Shown: positions 33,930 to 47,821, numbered from the stretch's first letter. The stretch: DNA of 64,000 nt from Chiridota heheva (GCA_020152595.1 JAIGNY010000308.1:1-64000); one strand, 5' to 3'. The notes: generated from the sequence alone by a model not told the origin. Program-made: numbers and translations.

Positions 33930-36008
33930 TAATACCATTATTGGATCTACGTAATTTGTCAATGTAATAACGTGTAGAAAAAACACGTCAATTTTTGCGA
34001 TAGGCCTATTTCATAACTTCTTGAAGGAATATTTTCTGATAGGCAACCCACCTTCTTTGGTGATGCATGTGATTTATAAGAACACCTTTAAAAACATAAC
34101 ATTAAAATTTTGTTCAAAAAAGGTGGTCGTTTGTACCCCCGATCCCCCCCCCCTCCCCCTCCTTCCTTCCTGTTTTTGGTGCTTCCTATGATGTACAATC
34201 AATTTTCCTTTTTGAAAATAAGAAACACCCTCACAATTAAGACCTAATCACATGATAGCATCACAACTTGCATTATTACTTCAATCTTTGAATAATTTGG
34301 TTTGGTATTACCTAGCAAATTTGATGTGATTTTTTGTGAGGTAAAGACCCCACTTGTTGTCATTAGTTCTTCAAAGTAGATCTGGGCAATCACAAAGATT
34401 TGAAATAAAGAATGACAAAATGGATAATGTAACCCATAATTTGTCACTTTGACTGCCAAAATCAGCAGTATTATGAAACCTTTTCTCTCTAAGATTAGCC
34501 ATTTGCCAATGACAAAAGGTATTGTTATTTCCTGCTCATGCCCAGTGATGGCATTACATTGGGGCATTTTCCTTACAGCAAGATTTCTGTGCCATCTGTG
34601 AAATCATTTTGCCTCAGCGAGATTGCTTTGCTCCCACGAGATCACTTTGCCCTGTGAGATCACTTTGACCCCGTTTCCCTACAGCGAGATTTCTTTGCCG
34701 CCTGAGATCATTTTGCCCCAGCGAGATTACTTTGCCCTGTGAGATCACTTTGCCCTGTGAGATCACTTTGACCCCGCGAGATCATTTTGCCCCGTGAGAT
34801 CACTTTGACCCCGCGAGATCGCTTTGCCCCCAGGAGACAAATCTGTCATTCTGTCCCCACCCCAAAAGTATTAAAACCCTGGTGCCATCCCTGTTCATGC
34901 CACCTGTGAACAGGAGTAAACTCCCCTGAATGGATACACAGCATTGGATTAAGATATATTTTGACTGAAGAGAGAGACAAATCACATCAAATATTCCAGT
35001 AGTACATTTATTTAAAAATCTTTTTTCAAAACATGATTGTTTTTTTTTTCAACAGTACTTTGTACTGTTTTAAGTATTTTGGTTCTCTGATATCATGCTA
35101 GATGTCTGCTTTCTTGTGTTGGCTTTTGATATGACACACAAGGCATACTAGCAGAAAAGTAATATACAGCTCTTTTTATGAACCATACTAGTACCCTGGG
35201 ATATGAAATAAAGAAGTTATATTTAATATAAGAAAATTCTTGTTTTTTTATGTCACATAAAACATTGTATTTGCATCATCATATGTAAGAGGCTTTACTC
35301 TTTATGATCCTTTAGGGTTGATCAAGTATTCTGTTCGAAAGTGTCCATGAAATTGGTAACATCTACTGATGTTGTCTTAAGAATTGCCACAGGCCCCTAG
35401 AACTTAAATGTACATGAAATTCTTTCCTGTAATCATACATATACTGTATGAGCCTAGAGGGTAGAGCATATCTGACATAATGCATGTGCTATGCTAATGG
35501 ATAAGTGGGCTGTGTGATAATGCAGATACAGGGCCATCTTCCATATTGGATATCATTTTGGTTGACATGGTGTACCTTGAGAAAATTGGTGATTGATTGA
35601 TTCCATCGTTTTATTTGCAAAATGAAAAATAAATTTAGTTTTTAAAATAATACAGTAATTAAAATTTGCATTGAATTTCTACTTCTTTTTTCAAATAGTA
35701 AATCACTAATATAGCACATGTACAGTAACTGACACATTAACAGGTTTTCTGAGGTATTTTATTCATTAATTCATGGTAGCATCATATACTATACACCTGA
35801 TAGCTTTGCAACAAGTGTTTAAGAGTGGCTGTGAGAGGAAAAACAGTGCCCCTTGGCTTACTGAGTTTCATGTTGCTTTTCAAAATCATTTAGTACAGAT
35901 GACACTTTGATAGTAAAAGAAATGCCTTTCGTAGATCTGACTAAACAAAAATAATACAAAGTTTATGCACCAGCATAATTTCAGCTTCTTCTTGCCTACC
36001 TTCCCTTA
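33930..36008. repeat. Segmental duplication, copy 2
   Basis: This is the direct tandem copy of 29895-33888 without its 2-kb middle block. The right edge is the shared TTCCCTT(T/A)ATTCTTCT, after which the copies diverge. Confidence 0.9.
34560..34832. repeat. About 19-bp minisatellite in copy 2, expanded
   Basis: The units are of the GAGATCACTTTGCCCTGT type, about fourteen of them. The starting segment ACAGCGAGATTTCTTTGCCG recurs inside at about 34683, so the array grew by an internal duplication after the two copies split. Confidence 0.8.
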
Positions 36009-39000
36009 ATTCTTCTAAGCATTGGTAAGATCAATTAAAAAATATATTTAAGAAAATATATTAAATGTTTATCGCATACCACTATTGAATAAACAATGTA
36101 GTCTAAGTACTTTCTATTTTCATCAAATTATTTCTTCAAATTATACTCTGTAGCCTATAAACCTTAAACAGGCATACAGTATCAATTGCAAATCTATCTA
36201 TACCTATCCTTTGCTTTGTACTGTTGAAACTCTGTTGGTCATAGCCCTCCAACCACATGAAATATTCAACTGCTCATACTGAGCCAATGTACTTATTATC
36301 ACTCCTATTCTTTGGGTACTGTTTAATTTGCTCTTTCTTTTCTCTGCTCATATCTGCTTCTCATCTAAGAACAGTATCTAAAACCATTCCTCTTACCAAG
36401 TGAGTGACTTATAACCTGCATCATCCTGCTTCTAATTAAGATTTCTCTCTCATTCTCTCTAAATCTCAATCTATTTATTTGACTAATGATAAATAATTAC
36501 TGTACAACATGACATCTACTGGTCAGCTACCCTTACCATGATACGTGTATGAATGTGAATCTTTGGTGTATACAGGCTGAAAGTTTGAAACAAACTGCAG
36601 TATCTGAAAGAAAACAATTAACACAATAAATTAATTGGAACCTGTGGTAAGTTACAAAGGGACTTAAATTATCTAAATATTTACATCCCAACATCCCTTT
36701 ACTATCTAGTGGTGAGTCAAACTTCTTGTAAATTTGGAATCTTTCACCAACACAGGCGTTGACCGACATGATGACCCAAGGCCAAGTTATGGCCAATGTT
36801 AGATCCTTCTTTTCACTTTATCTTGGCACATTTGATTATAAGCTTTTTTGTTTGATAAAATAGGCACAAGAATTATTGCTTTTTAATCTTAAATGAAGCA
36901 CAACAATTTCTTAATATTATTAAATTAATATTGTTTTTCCAAAAATTAACATGACAAGAGTTGTACGTGATGGTTTAAGTTATATTATTTGATTCTAAAT
37001 ATGTGCTGTTGCAATTAAGTTACAGTCACTTAATGGTACCATTATATTTTTGGGCTTATAATAGTTGTGCACATTTTATCATTATCATTTGAATCTGTAT
37101 GTTGTAGCATTGGTTCAAGTTCAATACATAAATAGGTCAAACTTTACCCTGAGAGTTGACTTTGAATAACACCTTGCAGCCAGTAAATTTATTGACAAGT
37201 AACTATTAAAAAAAGTAATACTATTGATTTGATAAAGGGAAAAAAACGAAACTGCTAAACTTACTGCACAGAAACAACTCTGACCACTGGATTTTTTTCA
37301 ACTTAGGCCTATTGCACAATGAAAATGTGTGCTTATACATCAGTGTAATGTTGTGAAATAGGCCGATTGAATTGAGATGCCTGTTGCACACACAGTTGTG
37401 TTATTGACATGTTAAAGTTACGTTCAATGTATCTTCTTCCATCCAGAAAAGTTGGGAAACAATGACTTTTTTGTGAAACCTTACAGCATTGTCACTCAAA
37501 TATCATGCCTCAATGTGCACCAAAATTTCTGCACATTTTGTAATTTTATTCTGTTAAAATTCACTATTTTTGAGTCAGATAAATCTGTACTAAAGTGTAC
37601 TCTTGCCAAAATTAATTAAATATTTATTCATAGATTTTCCATATATGGTGGGTATTTCCAGGTGTTTATTACCAAAATCGCCCACATTTGAAATAAAATG
37701 AATATTTATTAGCTCATTTAAACGGCATCTGTACAACATGCGCACAACTAAAATCCGGCTGCAGACATACGTGTGAGATAAACATCTAACTCAGTATGCC
37801 CTGTCAGAACATGAGACCCTGTTGATCTTGGTCTGTTTATTCTGGTCTAAACTGGTTTCATAAGGGAGTACTTTACTAATACAAGTGTATGACAGCAATC
37901 TGTCACATCTCCTTTCTTTTGATTAGTTCTAAATACATAATGTAGTTTGTTATTGGTTCATGCAATAAGATAATGAGTTCAATATTCAGAATACAAGTCA
38001 CTTGATGAATATATCAGGAATGAACATATATTAAAACTTTCAATATGATAACAATTTAAACTTAACTAATTAGACTACAACTACAAATATTATTAACAAT
38101 GAGTTTCTCAGAAAATTGAGAGACTAACTCTCCAAGTATCTAACTGTATTCAAATCTTACTAGAGGCTTTACCGTTCTTCCACTAGCTCTTGGGTAAGGT
38201 TGTACAGTGTGTGAGTGGTTTGTTTTAGGGGTTTTAGGATTGTGTGGTTATTTCACACCATCCCACTTCTGACATCATGTCAGAACATGAGACTGTTGAT
38301 CTTGGTCTGTTTATTCTGGTCTAAACTGGTTTTATAAGGGAGTATCTTATTAATACAGGTGTATGACAGCAATCTGTCACATGCCCTACATGCTACACAC
38401 TACTTGCAATACTGTGTACAGCCGATGCATATGACTACAGTACACAGTCATATGTTATCACTCATATGTCATCTGACTAGAGCTAATCTTGAGAGTTTTT
38501 TTAAATCTTGAGATAAATGGGGAAGGAAGGGGGGAGGGGACACCCTTACATTTGATTTAGGTAGCTCATAGATTGCAGTTCAAGTGATTTTATATCTTAT
38601 ATTTTAGTAACTATTTACTGCACTTACTAACGTTTTACGAACTAAATTTGAATAGAAGGATGATACAATTCTCTCCCCGCTTGTATTAAAATCAGTTTAG
38701 ATATTCCTTTAAAAACATTTCAAAACTTTATTCATATGCCCAATTTTATCTCATTTGTTTCTTCACCCTTTGTAAATTCTAGTGCTACTGTTATGTAGTT
38801 TGAACTCATGTTTATAAGTTTTAGGCAACTTCTATTGCAAAATTGCTGTAGCCATAGTACTTCTGTTTTAGCTGACTGTATATGTAGTACTAGTATTCAG
38901 GTAGTTTTGTTCTACTGCACTATCCATGCATGCTCAGGGTAATTTGCACTGGCCTGGATATCGCAGAAAAATTATAGTCGCACTGTCAAGTTGTTTAATA

Positions 39001-41464
39001 TGATTTTACAACAAAATTTTGTAATCCAATGTTCAAATACTCTCATAAAATGTCATCCACATCCTCAAATAAATGCTATTATCGTACATCAAATTTGACT
39101 GTATTACTGCTAGCAAACTCGAGACATGCTTGACCAAAGAATGCAATCACGTGACTGGATCCTTGGTAAGATCACAATATGTTCTCAAGAACTCTGTACC
39201 AAGAAGATAAATACAAAGCCAACTTACTTGTAACGATCATTTCGAACAGTCAGAAAGTAATCAAAATCCTGGTCCCTGGACAACAGATAGCTGGAGGTTT
39301 GGATGGATGACAGCAGGTAGCTGGAAGAAAATTTTTTTCTTTTTATGCCAAAATGGCCATTTTATATGCATTACTAGTACACATCTACGACCAAAATATT
39401 TCCTCTAACGTAAAAAGTAAATTATTATTGCCAGAATTTACATCCACAAATTTTATATTTAATTGGCCAAAATTTTGAAATAAACATACTTAGAAAATCA
39501 ATCGTTAAGAGATCAATTCTGAAAGTAACAGATCGTATGCTGATCGCAATCAATGCTGAGAGCATGTCTTGTGTTACAATGCTATGTACGGGGCCATATT
39601 GATGAATGCAATGGAAATTCGCTGTGCACATGAAATGCCTTGTGTGTATGTTACCTTTGGCACTCTACAGGAATGCCATTAATGTGTCCGTTAGACCCAG
39701 ACTGAACTTCGTGTTGCTTTTTGCAGCGGACAAGAAGAAAAATGTGGAATTTAATTATTGACAAGAAGATCTTTTTCTCCAAATGTTAACAGGTACTGCT
39801 AACGTTAATGACAATGTTCGCACTTAATTCTTTCGATGTTTGTTGTACCTAACGTTAGCGTAAGTAGTAATTCTTATGTACAGTAACGCTAGGTTTAACT
39901 TTAGCTTTTGTAAGTGCAATGTTTGCATTTTATGCTTTTGATTTTAAAATTTACGACTGAAAATTGTGGTCGGGTGTGAAAATATAAAAACCCAATATCG
40001 AATTTACGTCCACTTATTTTAGAAACGCGAACCCTGGCTGGAAGTACCTGGCAGCACGAACTGACCTGGAATAAATCATCAACTTACACCATTAGTTAAA
40101 CTTACCAAGTCGTTTGACTTGATTGCAAACAAATTTTTCGTAAAGAAACCTTCGAATAATTCCAAAAGATTTCACCTGGATCCTAAAATTAGTGGTATTA
40201 TCATATAATAAATCGGTAAGTGGCCAAAGGAAGCAGTCACGCGACTCATTTTTTGGTAAGATCATATTATGTTCTGGAAAACAGACAGTTACACTGTTTC
40301 CCAAGAACATACATGTAATTAATATCTGTCATCAATATAACGTCGTCACCATGTAGTATTGTACATAGAGATCAAGCCAAAACTGTAAAATAGAGATTTT
40401 GATCAATGCTTGGTGTAGGGGATTGGGGGAGGGGGGAAGTTTCGTCTCATAGGGGGAAAGTGTGTAAATTGAAAAAAAAGTCTTTACAACATTTTCTGGG
40501 GCAAGTGGGGAAGGGGAAAAACGATCTGTGGGAAGGGGGTGGAAGCGATCTCGTGGGTGAATTAAAATTGTTTGAAGAGTAACTAAGTTGCAAGTTTAAG
40601 TTACATGGGCCTAACGTTAGGACTATGCCGCCACCTACTTTGTTTACTTTTTTGTTGACGCAAGGCAGACTCATTATTAAAATAAATTTAGACCTAGCAT
40701 CATCTTATTTTAATATGTAACTCCCTCCCATCCAGAATGGACACAATTGAAAACTTACAATGACCTCCATGATCCTTATCACTGAGGATTGTGATTTGTA
40801 TAATTGATGTATTTTAAATAAACTTACAAATTACATAGGCCCCATTATCAAGCTGACAGGCGAAAAAGAGCTTTAGTCACCTCATAGAAAGCCCCAACGT
40901 TTCCATCACAAAACACAAAGATGCCTAAAGGTAATAAATAAAAAAAATTGTTTAAGAGTTCCTCATTTTAACTATTTTTAAGTAATAAATTAAATAGATT
41001 ACTTTCAACCCAGCACTCTATACTTACTACCAGCAAACTTTGTGGAGTTTAAGCTGATGTAGGTGTACAGTTGTAGTAAATGTACTAGCATTACACTAAT
41101 TTAGAAATTAAAGTTAACCAGTGTATCATTTTCTTCTTTCCCTTGTGTTGCAGAATGAAGCAAGACATTGCCACATTAGCCATGCCTTGCAACAAGCCTA
41201 TTAAAGAGTGATGTTTGATATTGAAGATGCAAGAATTCAGAGTAACAAAAATCAGAATTCTGAAAAGTCTGATTGGTACGTGTACTGTGCAATTATGAAC
41301 ATTTTTCTAGTGGTCATTAAAGTGGCATCATATGTGGTTAGGCAAATAGTAATTATCGGGAAAGGGTTGTACGCAGAGTTGTATAGGAAGTGAGGGGGAT
41401 TCTGATTTCACCTTCCCGGTTGGAAGGTAAAATTGGGATATTATTAATATCAAATTAAAAAAGT
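36009..41464. other. 5.5 kb, AT-rich, no gene recognised
   Basis: Bases 37800-37913 and 38276-38388 are near-identical direct repeats (GATCTTGGTCTGTTTATTCT). Bases 39145-39200 and 40230-40285 share GTCACG(C/T)GACT and TTGGTAAGATCA. CAAGTCGTTTGACTTG at 40109-40124 is a small hairpin. A possible acceptor (CCTTGTGTTGCAG) at 41141-41153 precedes a short frame, but no exon is supported. Confidence 0.4.
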
Positions 41465-41715
41465 TAGAGGAAATTTGGCCAAACTACTGGAAATTTTTGT
41501 ACAATTATTGGAAATTTGTGTAACCATTTAAAACATTTTGCCAACATTTCCTGAAAATGACAAGATTTTTCCTGTAAATGACAGATTTTTCCTGAAAATG
41601 ACAGATTTTTCCTGAAAATTTCTCTAAAATCAAAGAAACTTGCACAAAATTTGGAGAAAATTACACGAAAATAAAGGACATTTTCTAGAAAATTAATATA
41701 CATGTTGTAAGGGGA
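41465..41715. repeat. Degenerate GAAAATGACAGATTTTTCCT array
   Basis: GAAAATGACAGATTTTTCCT is repeated almost exactly two to three times (41565-41620) inside a looser AAATTTGGCCAAACTACTGG-like array. It belongs to the same style of AT-rich minisatellite as 22690-23035. Confidence 0.6.
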
Positions 41716-41978
41716 ACATATCTCAAAATCTTTATGTAATTCTTTCAAATCTGTTCTTCAAATTCAGCTACTTGTGAATGTCATGTCTTTTCTAGATACA
41801 TTATGATTAGGGATATGACCAAGTTCGAAAACATGCCCCAAGTCAAATGCAATGTTTTAAATTTCATTGACAGAGAAATAAGAAACAAAGGTTTTACAAA
41901 AAGTAATAAAGGATCCTTCGACCATCGACCGATTGATGTGACAGAGTATTGTGCAATACCAGCTAAAAATTAGAAATG

Positions 41979-42408
41979 CAGGGCTCCTGGTAAATCAATA
42001 AAAACCTTTAAAACCCTTGAAATCCTTTATTGACAAATTGGACCCTTATTCCTTTCAAAATAACCTTTAAAACCTTTATTTTCAAAGTTAAGTAAGGTAA
42101 ATGATTTAAGTGCTAAGGTTTTAGCCTAATTGGTAAGTGTACACATCCATTTAATAGCATATCTGTTCTTAACACACATTTAAAAAGTAGCAGGACCAAA
42201 ATAAAATTTTCAACTTCATGTAAGTGATGGACTTTTGGCACCACCAACTGCCTTTTGCCCCAGAATATGCTCATTGTATGAAAATTTATTCCATGAGTTA
42301 ACCTTTATAAACCTTTTTAATTAAATCCAAAACCTTTAAAGACTTTTATTTAAACTTTTCCGACCTTAAAAAAAACCTTTATTTAAAAAAGAGTCACTGG
42401 GAGGCCTG
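41979..42408. mobile_element. hAT-like MITE, 430 bp
   Basis: The left end is CAGGGCTCCTGGTAAAT; the right end, reverse complemented, is CAGGCCTCCCAGTGACTC. GAAATG lies directly outside both ends (41973-41978 and 42409-42414). The interior repeats AAAACCTTTAAA many times. Confidence 0.6.
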
Positions 42409-44387
42409 GAAATGCAGTAAATTGGTCAATTTTTAACAAATTTTGTTGGAAGTTTTTGCTATTTCTATGGTTTACATCATATTTTGAACCAAAAAGTCCA
42501 TGTTGTCTGTGGATGTCCATAGTCCTTTAATGAGTTGAGTGATTATTTATTTGTAGAGAAATGTTTTATGTCTGCCAGCTTTGTCATACTGTTTGCATTC
42601 ATCTGAAAACTGGCTCATGACTTGACCTTCTCCTTAAAAATTTGTTTCAGTAAATTATGACCACAAAGTTACTGTAGCAAATAATGAGACCACTTATCTT
42701 ACTTAAAATAACTGCTTAACCAGGAGAACGAATACAATGGGGGCATTGATAAGGGAATTTGATTCTAATTACTTGTGGTTTTCAGAATAAAGAAAAGAAA
42801 AAGAAAAAGTTAGACCCGACCTGCTAATTTATCAGGTCGGGTCTGACTGTTTGAAATTTTAAGGAGCACAACAACTAATGTGTGAGGGACAGGATTTAAA
42901 ACAAAAATATATAAACCTTTGTCATGTCATTGGAGATAAAGTGAAAGTCTTTTCATTACCTGCATGGTGATGTATGCAATATGTACAATGAAATTTTCTC
43001 TTGATGTAGATAATGTTACGTGCATTCATCTTTTCAAATGTAATTGTTGATGTTGACATTATAGTGAAAATACACAGAGACATTTGAGCAGATGTGTCAG
43101 TTTGTAGTGTCTCTTTCTATGGAACAGAATGCTTGTTAACCATTTTGAATATCAAATATAAAATGTGACGAGTCTTTCTCTACGAGGCAGTGAATGTCCT
43201 TACACTGTACAAAAATAACATATTCAGTTTGATATTGATCAAACTGCAAAAAAAAAAAACGGGTGATATTACTTTATAGTTTGTGTATAAACGGTCTCTT
43301 TGATTGTGCATGGAATTAAAACTATTTCGACTGTAAGAGCAACAAATTACAATTCAACAATGACTATGAGGTAGAATCTTATTAGACAATGACATTTATA
43401 AGCTTTGAAGTGATTTTAATCTATTCCCATTATATTGAATGTGAGTAAATGAAGGTGTACATCCAATTTAGATGAACCTTAATAGAAGCATATTAAGCTC
43501 TTAGTTCAGAAGAGATTTAACATGTGGGTTTTGATTTAGCAACCAAATCAATTTTAAAGTGGTTATCACCTTTGTCATAAGCTTTATTTGGTTTTGGTGA
43601 AATGTGGGTAAGATGTTAGAAGCCCTGAAATGAAGGGAATGGGGATGCACAAGTATGCAGAAGGATTTTACACCATGTCACTAAAATAGAAGAACTGAGA
43701 TAGAGGAAAAATATCATGTTGTATATTCCATTATGACCAACCACTGAGTATGATGCAACTGTCTTGCACATTCAGAGGATTATTTTTATTGATTAGTTTA
43801 TAAGAAACTTCATGAGTTCTGTATTGAGGAGGATCATGATGTGCTCCAGAATTATATTTGCTGGAAAAATGGTTGTTCATATAAAATTTAAATAATTCTC
43901 ATCTTTTGATTCAATAATTTAACCTCTCCATAGACTGACTGGTATGCTCAAGTGGCATGTGAGGAGCCAGATATTGTGTAAGATATTGGTAGCGATTTGA
44001 AATTGTCGTGAAAATGTTTCATTAAATGTGGAAGATACTGTTTGAAATTGTATACATTTGTCTTTATATTAGTTTTATGTAATTTTATCTATTTAATTAT
44101 AAAAAAATATGACAATTAAATCACATTATGCGGTTTAATGATCCGCATAAATGTCATTGTCAACCATTGGCATGTTTTCACCTTCTCAGTAATCATGATC
44201 AGCCTACTTATTGGATTTGAAATTAACTTTGTTTCATATTACTTTCAGCTCTAATGAAGTGGGCCCACTTTTTATCATTAGCTGATTATTCTGAAGTTTT
44301 ATTTATGCAGTAAATCAATAAAAAGCCATTCAAGAGTTGAATATCACAAAACCTTAGCACAAAATAAATTTTGTTTAGAATAACATT
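42409..44387. other. 2 kb without a recognised gene
   Basis: AT-rich sequence. TTAGACCCGACCTGCTAATT followed by CAGGTCGGGTCTGA at about 42812-42848 forms a hairpin. No coding signal is seen. Confidence 0.4.
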
Positions 44388-44669
44388 TCTTTTTCCTCCT
44401 AGGAGATATACCGGTACTTCTGGGCAATAATAATCTAAAATTGCAGTTAATTTTTTTCATTAATTTAATAATTCATGGGTCGTATTGTAATATGGAAACT
44501 AAATTAACTACTCTTCTCAATAATGTATCACTTTTTCCTCCTAGGAGATATACTGGTGCATTGGTACTTCTGGGCAATTGTAGGCTACCTGTACATCTAA
44601 AATTGCAATTTGATTTTTTCCTCATTAGTTAAATAATCCACGGGTTGTATTGTAATATGGAAGTTAAAT
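44388..44669. repeat. Tandem duplication, 142-bp unit, two copies
   Basis: CCTCCTAGGAGATATAC starts at 44395 and again at 44537. The rest of the unit (CTTCTGGGCAAT, TCTAAAATTGCA, GTATTGTAATATGGAA) follows in the same order in both. It abuts the SINE. Confidence 0.85.
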
Positions 44670-44942
44670 GATGACGCCGACGACAAGTGAACACACAATT
44701 GCAATGATGGGGTCGTTGCCTGCGTATTCTGTTATGATAGTAACAATGCTATCACGAAACGCTTAATACGACCTGGACGAGAACACAGGTACGACGTGCG
44801 GACAGACATAACATCGACAACCAAGTCAATGTCCACGGCCTTTGATAACCAGTTGTGGTACACTGGCGTATCTACCCAACCCAGGCTTGAACCCGGACCT
44901 CGTGGTCTGTAGGCAGGTATGATGACCGCTACACCACAGTAG
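44660..44942 (-). mobile_element. tRNA-derived SINE, near complete
   Basis: Read on the minus strand it begins CTACTGTGGTGTAGCGGTCA, an A-box-like tRNA head, with a B-box GGTCCGGGTTCAAGCCT about 45 bases on. A tRNA-unrelated body follows (ACCACAACTGGTTATCAAAG, CGTGGACATTGACTTGG, TCTCGTCCAGGTCGTATTAA). Copies at 46531-47195 and 12730-12895 define the family. It would be transcribed by RNA polymerase III and moved by a LINE; which LINE is not clear. Confidence 0.88.
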
Positions 44943-46530
44943 GTAGATAATGAACTATTCCTCTCACTTATATATCGGCCACTTCAGGTTTTCCTTGCAT
45001 GCACAAGTGCTTACTATGGTCACTCTAGGTTCGTTTCTGGTGAGTCTGAGCATGTACTGTAGCCTTAACATGACATGCTGTTTATAACACATTGATAGTG
45101 ATCCCAAAGAATAACACACATCAATAAGCTGTGTGCTTTGAAGAGTCAGGGAAATGAAATTAATAGGTTTTGTACAAATATACAAAGACCAGCCAATTTT
45201 CATGCACCCTACAGGAAATATTACTTAACAAGTCAGGCTTTAGACAAAGGTGTACATGTACAGTAGGCCTGTTGTAAATAGCTGTAACTTAAACCACAAT
45301 TAATAAAGGTTTTGGCTATGCCTACTAAACTTTACTATTGTAGACATTAACAATGTGGGTAATGGCTGTTGGAATTTTTCTGCAAGGGTATAACTCTCTC
45401 ATGCATTCTAGCGGATTGACAAACACAAACATAAAAAGACATAACTTTTGAAGTAAAAAATGTATATGGCTTAATTGTCATGGCAGGCAAAAACAGTGCT
45501 TGCTAGGAAACTGTGAAGCCCAAGCACAATGCTGTTACTGCTTAGATCCCCTAATAATATGGAATTTTAAATCACGGACCAGGGATATCATGTTACGAAT
45601 AATTGAACGAACTGGTCGGGGAAGATAAAAACTCTAAAATAAAATAAAAACACACCGTCACACACACCATTAGCAAATGTCTGTAATAAAGAGTAGGCCA
45701 CTGAAACCGCAGTATTGCGTTGGCCCAATCTTAATAATTGAAGAAGCAAGAAGGCCAGCTGAGCGACAGTAACCTCTCTAACCAGCCGCAGTACTACTAC
45801 TAACATGATTTATAATCCTCTAGCTTTTATGGTGTTGATACAAATAATATCCTTCAGTGTTAATATGTCATTTGAGATTTGCTTCTGTTTTGAATTGACA
45901 CCTGTAATAGGGCCTAATAACAAACAAATGCAAATTGTCAACAAAAAACAAAAATTGAATGAAAATGAAAGCCCTGTCAACTGTCGGAGGAATCTCGGAC
46001 TAGCCTCAGTACTGGCGATACAAATCATGCATAGGCTAGGTCTGTATGTTGCATTGCCACTGCCGCCTCCAGCTCACATTTAAGACAAAGCCACTAGAGC
46101 TTAGTACCCAACTGCACTCACTAACATCTCTATACATCTGTACATGGGAGACGACTAGTATGACTGATATGAATTTACTAGAGCGAACTTTAAACTCATC
46201 GACATCCTGTATTGTAGACGCATACGCGGTACCAGTACACATGTTGATAACGGAATTACGCACGTAAAACAGCACCCACGAAATCAGCTGTTTTGGTAGA
46301 AAAGCCCTGTATTAATTCGACTTGGAAATTCCGTATGTTTCCTATTATTTGGTAACAAAAACATAATCAAGATACATTTATTCATGTTTGCTCACCGATT
46401 AGGCCCTAGCCTACTGCGTTTTTAATCAAAAGTGAATCCCAAATCAGTCTACCCAAACTTGCGACTGAATATACTTCTATAGCCTACAGTAGGCCTATAT
46501 AAATATCCAATGCTGATTCTTGCATATGCC
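44943..46530. other. 1.6 kb without a recognised gene
   Basis: Short frames on both strands overlap each other and show no domain. No repeat with clear ends is seen. Confidence 0.4.
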
Positions 46531-47195
46531 TACTGTGTTGTAGCGGTTATCATACCTGTCTACAGACCACTAGGCCCCGGGTTCAAGCCTGTGATGGGTA
46601 GACACGCCAGCAGTGCCGGATTTACGCATAAGCTAACTAAGCTACAGCTTAGGGCCTCGCCTAATTGAGGGGCCTCAAAATAAATTGGAAAAAATAGAAA
46701 AAAGTACTACATAATTTGGGTTGGCTAATATCATGCATTTTTATACCATGGTAAATCATAATAACTTGATAAAAATGTAAATAACATATTTTATCTAAAT
46801 GTCATTAAGTGTCATTAATAAGTCTTAAAAATTGGGTAATTAAAGCCAGGAAATGCGCTAGATTGCATTAGAATCGACCAAATTACGATAGCTTCCAGGG
46901 GCCCTAGGCGGGCCCCTGGACCCCACGCCTACAACGCAAAGCGTTACCTACATCGAGGCCTCTTCATAATTCCAAGCTTAGGGCCTCCATAGGTCTAAAT
47001 CCGGCACTGCACGCCAGTGTACCACAACTGGTTATCAAAGGCCGTGGACATTGACTGGTTGTCGATGTTATGTCTGTCCGTACGTCGTATCTGTGTTCTC
47101 GTCCGGGTCGTATTAAGCGTTTCGTGATAGCATTTGTACTATCATAACCAAATAGGCAGGCGACGACCCCGTCATTGTAATTGTGTGTTCAACTC
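46531..47195 (+). mobile_element. tRNA-derived SINE split by a hAT-like element
   Basis: The head and B box (GTTGTAGCGGTTATCATACC, CCGGGTTCAAGCCT) lie at 46531-46610 and the body resumes at 47018 (TGTACCACAACTGGTTATC). It matches the 44660-44942 copy across the break once the insertion and one 8-bp duplicate are ignored. Confidence 0.9.
46611..47009. mobile_element. hAT-like MITE, 399 bp, with 8-bp target duplication
   Basis: The terminal inverted repeats are CAGTGCCGGATTTA and TAAATCCGGCACTG, exact over 14 bases. The target duplication CACGCCAG is perfect (46603-46610 and 47010-47017), and the host SINE shows it once in the intact copy. Eight-base duplications are typical of hAT transposases. 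There is no coding capacity. Confidence 0.93.
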
Positions 47196-47821
47196 TCTCT
47201 CTCTTGCATATGCGCGCAGTGTACGTACGCTCTATATGAGAACCCACTCGTCTCACTCTGACGTCAAAGTTTTGCATCTACCTCATTATATATATGTGAT
47301 GAAAATTAACACCGACGCCCTCACATTTTGCCTAATGTAACCACACAAACATAGAGCTGAACAACTTGGTTCAACTTGCGTTTTGGTAAATTTCCCGAAT
47401 TCTCTGTAAAAAAAAATGGTCAAATCTATAGAAGAAATACAGTGTCTTGTGCACAGGAAGATAGCGTTGCATCGTACTAATGTTGCAAACGCACGCGTAC
47501 AGTACAACTTGAAAAAGGACCGGGGGGTGCCAAAACGGGCACAGATACAACAAAAATCACAGTGCGCGTTCGTTTAAAAATGCGCACTTAAAATTTGTTC
47601 TAATTTGACTACCTCAACACCCTTGTTCTTTGTTAATATTAGGTAATACATACAAATTGTACGCGTTGCACATAAGTAACATGCACGTAGGACGTACAAC
47701 GGTGCATTCATACGCTCAAGCTGCACAGCTGGATTCAGATACGCACTCAAAATATGACACTAATTTCTTTACGCAAGCGTCTATCTTATCAGATTTAAAA
47801 CAATGCTTACATGCATGTTTG
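47196..47821. other. No recognised gene
   Basis: Mixed unique sequence between the SINE and the LINE 3' end. No support for a gene. Confidence 0.4.

Noticed and set aside
41154-41393. Possible exon after a TTGTGTTGCAG acceptor with a hydrophobic frame
   Set aside because: The frame from the acceptor stops early and the hydrophobic frame starts in another phase.
44855-44942. A possible tRNA gene (A and B boxes)
   Set aside because: The acceptor stem does not close, and the same head is joined to the same non-tRNA body in other copies, so it is a SINE.
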